Source of the DNA: Candidatus Omnitrophota bacterium
GTDB taxonomy: Bacteria > Omnitrophota > Gorgyraeia > Duberdicusellales > 4484-171
Reading direction: 5' to 3'
DNA length: 17,379 bases
Assembly (NCBI GenBank): GCA_028702365.1
Contig: JAQVOZ010000007.1
Span: 1-17,379 of the forward strand
Numbering within the stretch: position 1 is the first letter of the stretch; every line of letters starts with the position of its first letter. Under the pieces are notes generated by a model. The model did no database searches. It was not told the DNA's origin and saw only the letters and a program-made list of their open reading frames with translations. Of this stretch, positions 14,993-17,379 are shown piece by piece. The position numbers and the translations under genes are program-made.

Positions 14993-16145
14993 AAAAAAGA
15001 GATATATCCTTATATTTTTCATCATTGATTTTTTTGGTTTTTTGCTGGATAAGCTGTTTTCTTTTTTAAAGAAACCAATTAATGATATTTCTATAAAAAA
15101 AATTGTTGTAATTGAATTAGCTCACATAGGCGACGTGTTGGCCATAACCCCGGCCTTGCATATTTTGAGAAAAAAGTTCCCCCAGAGTTCAATTACACTA
15201 GTGGTGGGCTCCTGGGCGAAGGAAATTGTTACGGGCAATCCTGATGTTGATGAAATATTGGTTTATGATGCATCGTGGTTTAACCGTAGTAAAAAAGTCA
15301 GCCGTTCATTTATCAAAACATTTACTTTTATAAAATTGTTGCGCGCAAAAGCATTTGATATGGGCATTGATTTACGAGGCGACGTAAGGACTATTCTTCT
15401 GATGCGGCTTGGTGCAATCAAGAAAAGGCTTGGTTATGGGTTTACCGGAGGGGCATTTATGCTAACGGACGTTATGCCTTTTGATGTGAGCCGGCGCCAG
15501 GATAAACATCAGATTGAACATAACATCAATTTTGTTACCTCAATCAAAGAAGGTATTCCTTATGATACACACGACACAACTCTAAAAATATTTTTTTCTG
15601 ATAAAGATATCCTATCCGTAGATAAGTTGCTTAAAGATAATAATATAACAAATAAAGATTCGCTTATTGCCGTCCACCCGGGCGCTGGAACTGCCGCTAA
15701 GCGCTGGCCGGCTGGACGTTTCAGCCTGCTTATTGAGAAAATTCTAGGAAAGTATAAAGTAAAAATAATATTGGTGGGCGGGCAGGAAGAAAAGAATTTA
15801 TTAAAATTACCGGATCCAGGGCCAGGCTTAATTGATTTAATAGGAAAAACCAGCCTAAAGCAATTGGCAGCTCTTCTTAAAAAGTGCAAACTTTTTATAG
15901 GGGGAGATTCCGGTGCAACGCACATTGCTTCTGCTGTAAACATCCCGATTGTTGCTGTCTGGAGCGGCCAGAATAAAGTGAGCCACTGGAGGCCTCAATC
16001 AGATGCGGCTATCATTGTCCAAAAGGAAGTTGATTGCAGCCCCTGTGGGCTAACTAAATGTAAAAGCCTTAAGTGCCTTAATGATATTTCTGTTGAGGAT
16101 GTTTTTTTAGCCGTGGATAAACAGCTTAATAAATTATTGAAATAA
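14973..16145 (+). CDS. GT9 heptosyltransferase-family glycosyltransferase
   Basis: The product has 390 residues. Residues 10-32 are hydrophobic and aromatic (YILIFFIIDFFGFLL) and precede the usual family start, so the protein probably has a membrane-contacting N-terminal helix. The GT9 core begins at IVVIELAHIGDVLAITPAL (44-62), the family's donor/acceptor loop with D54. GIDLRGDVRT (131-140) and the second-domain motif VHPGAGTAAKRWPAGRF (234-250) follow. LVGGQEE (267-273) and FIGGDSGATHIASA (308-321) are the ADP-heptose-type binding segments. Four Cys near the end (C355, C358, C363, C368) form a possible metal or disulfide cluster seen in some GT9 proteins. Known members (WaaC, WaaF, WaaQ, RfaF-type) transfer L-glycero-D-manno-heptose to LPS core, but many homologues in other phyla use unknown donors. 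Its place after the polymerase/ligase suggests a role in core or chain assembly. Confidence 0.93.
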   Translation: MKRYVYKKKRYILIFFIIDFFGFLLDKLFSFLKKPINDISIKKIVVIELAHIGDVLAITPALHILRKKFPQSSITLVVGSWAKEIVTGNPDVDEILVYDASWFNRSKKVSRSFIKTFTFIKLLRAKAFDMGIDLRGDVRTILLMRLGAIKKRLGYGFTGGAFMLTDVMPFDVSRRQDKHQIEHNINFVTSIKEGIPYDTHDTTLKIFFSDKDILSVDKLLKDNNITNKDSLIAVHPGAGTAAKRWPAGRFSLLIEKILGKYKVKIILVGGQEEKNLLKLPDPGPGLIDLIGKTSLKQLAALLKKCKLFIGGDSGATHIASAVNIPIVAVWSGQNKVSHWRPQSDAAIIVQKEVDCSPCGLTKCKSLKCLNDISVEDVFLAVDKQLNKLLK

Positions 16146-16184
16146 GAAAACAATAAGTTCAGATAGGGGTGTCTTAATAAGATT

Positions 16185-17354
16185 ATGCTTGGAAAAATTA
16201 AATTAGCAATGATTAGCGGAACATTTCCTGAGTTGCACTGCGGTATAGGAGATTATACCTATCGGCTTTGCGCAGAATTAAAAAAGCACGATGCGGTAGT
16301 GAGTGTTGTTACCTCGCAGAGCCCCCAAATTAAATCTCTGGAAGGCGTAAAGCTTATCCAAGTATTAAAAAATTGGGATTTGTTAAGCCTCCCGACTTTA
16401 CTAAATTTTTTTAGAAATAATTTTACAGATATAATTCACATTCAATATCCCACCCAAAGTTATAAAGATAAAGCTATGATTAATATCCTTCCAGTTTTTT
16501 TAAAAGCTTTTTTCCCTAATACTTTTTTGATAGTGACAATCCACGATATAAAAACAGCGCACATTTTTAATAAAATCAGGGCTATACCTTTTCTTATATT
16601 TGCCGATAAGATTATCCTTACGGTTGCGGAAGAAAAAGATTATTTGGTTAAGCGATTTCCGTTTTTGCGGGATAAACTTGAAATTATATCTATAGGTTCT
16701 AACATAAACCCGGTTGAATTAAGTAGTGAAGAAAGAGGAAAAATAAGGGAAAAGTTAGGCGTAAAAGCGGACGAGATACTGCTTTCTCATTTTGGTTATA
16801 TCTTACCGAAGAAGGAGTTGGAATTATTGATTTATTCGGTCAAGCATTTACACGAAAAAGGTCAAAAGATTAAATTGATTTTTATTAGCGACTTTTGTCC
16901 CAAGGCGAACAAATATCATCGCCGGCTGGAAAGCATGAGTCATAAGTTTAATCTCGAAAAACTAATTATATGGACAGGATATTGTCGACAGGAAGAAGTC
17001 TCAAAGTATCTCTTGTCCTCAGATATTGGGATACAACTATATCCGGATGGCGTTTCTTATCGTAGAACCAGTTTCCTGACAGCCATAGGCCACGGATTAC
17101 CAGTTATAACTACGGTGAATACAAGATTGCCAGAGGGTCTTATAGACCGCGGCAATATACTGGCGGTTGTGCCACGCGATGCCGGAAAACTGGCAGACGC
17201 CATAGAAGAATTAATACTATCGAAGGCGCTAAGGAAAGATTTGAGCGTAAAGGCAAAAGAATTTTCTGGGCATTTTTCTTACGAAAGTATTGCTGAAGAA
17301 CATTTTTCGCTATACCAAAGCTTAATAAAAAGCGAAGAACCAAAAAATAGATAA
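16185..17354 (+). CDS. GT4-like glycosyltransferase of the GIGDYT type (paralogue 2)
   Basis: The product has 389 residues and ends 25 bases before the window edge. It shares its whole plan with the gene at 11377: MISGTFP (9-15), GIGDYTYRL (20-28), TDIIHIQYPTQSYKD (81-95), VTIHD (117-121), ISIGSNINP (168-176) and HFGYILPKKELELL (202-215). WTGYCRQEEVSKYL (263-276) and YPDGVSYRRTSFLTAIGHG (286-304) come next. In the last segment the first Glu of E-x7-E is replaced by a DGVxxRR sequence, as in paralogue 1. LPKKELE replaces the HPNKGIE of paralogue 1, which may alter the phosphate loop. A weak AGGGG lies 15 bases upstream of the ATG, so the start is less certain; an in-frame ATG at 16209 would cut into the first strand. 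Donor and acceptor are unknown. The role is likely addition of a sugar related to the one added by paralogue 1. Confidence 0.88.
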   Translation: MLGKIKLAMISGTFPELHCGIGDYTYRLCAELKKHDAVVSVVTSQSPQIKSLEGVKLIQVLKNWDLLSLPTLLNFFRNNFTDIIHIQYPTQSYKDKAMINILPVFLKAFFPNTFLIVTIHDIKTAHIFNKIRAIPFLIFADKIILTVAEEKDYLVKRFPFLRDKLEIISIGSNINPVELSSEERGKIREKLGVKADEILLSHFGYILPKKELELLIYSVKHLHEKGQKIKLIFISDFCPKANKYHRRLESMSHKFNLEKLIIWTGYCRQEEVSKYLLSSDIGIQLYPDGVSYRRTSFLTAIGHGLPVITTVNTRLPEGLIDRGNILAVVPRDAGKLADAIEELILSKALRKDLSVKAKEFSGHFSYESIAEEHFSLYQSLIKSEEPKNR

Positions 17355-17379
17355 CCCATTCTCACTGGTTTTATTTTAC

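Noticed and set aside
14991..14998. A8 run ending in AAG, similar to a -1 frameshift site, at the polymerase-GT9 junction
   Set aside because: It lies after the polymerase stop and in codons 7-9 of the GT9 gene, where a shift would yield only a short product; there is no downstream stimulatory stem that I can see.
1..17379. CRISPR array, tRNA/rRNA, insertion sequence or phage genes
   Set aside because: No regularly spaced repeats, no tRNA-like or rRNA-like segments, and no transposase or integrase motifs were found in any frame.

Overview
This window is one dense, co-directional block of 16 genes, all on the + strand, covering almost the whole 17.4 kb. It reads as the inside of a surface-glycan (O-antigen, LPS or exopolysaccharide) biosynthesis locus. 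The DNA is AT-rich (roughly mid-30s % GC by eye, not computed). Genes are separated by 0-60 bases or overlap by 4-20 bases. I see no convincing terminator or internal promoter, no RNA gene, no insertion sequence, no CRISPR array and no gap longer than 60 bases. A heptosyltransferase-like GT9 protein and an O-antigen ligase/polymerase-like membrane protein suggest a diderm (Gram-negative-type) bacterium. The gene style resembles uncultured lineages such as Omnitrophota, but that placement is a weak inference and no marker gene here tests it.

Layout. Bases 1-2852 hold a 5'-truncated GT2 glycosyltransferase, a GT8 glycosyltransferase and a GT4 glycosyltransferase. Bases 2858-7607 hold a class I SAM methyltransferase, two GT4 enzymes, a GT2 enzyme and a second methyltransferase with a hydrophobic C-terminus. 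Bases 7649-11380 hold a GT4 enzyme, a methyltransferase with an N-terminal zinc-ribbon-like Cys cluster, and a cobalamin-binding-type radical SAM protein. Bases 11377-17354 hold a GT4 enzyme of a GIGDYT type, a Trm112-like zinc-ribbon/methyltransferase fusion, the Wzy/WaaL-like polytopic protein, the GT9 enzyme and a second GIGDYT-type GT4 that is a paralogue of the first.

How the genes may work together (inference). Ten glycosyltransferases would build an oligosaccharide on a membrane lipid at the cytoplasmic face. Four SAM methyltransferases and possibly the radical SAM enzyme would modify sugars or cap chains. The Wzy/WaaL-like protein would polymerise the repeat or ligate it to an acceptor outside the inner membrane. 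The flippase, chain-length regulator, initiating phosphoglycosyltransferase and nucleotide-sugar synthesis genes are not in this window, so the locus must extend beyond it or rely on genes elsewhere.

The points most worth a second look are the radical SAM protein inside a glycan operon, the pair of GT4 paralogues lacking the classical E-x7-E motif, and the unusually high number of distinct methyltransferases interleaved with glycosyltransferases.
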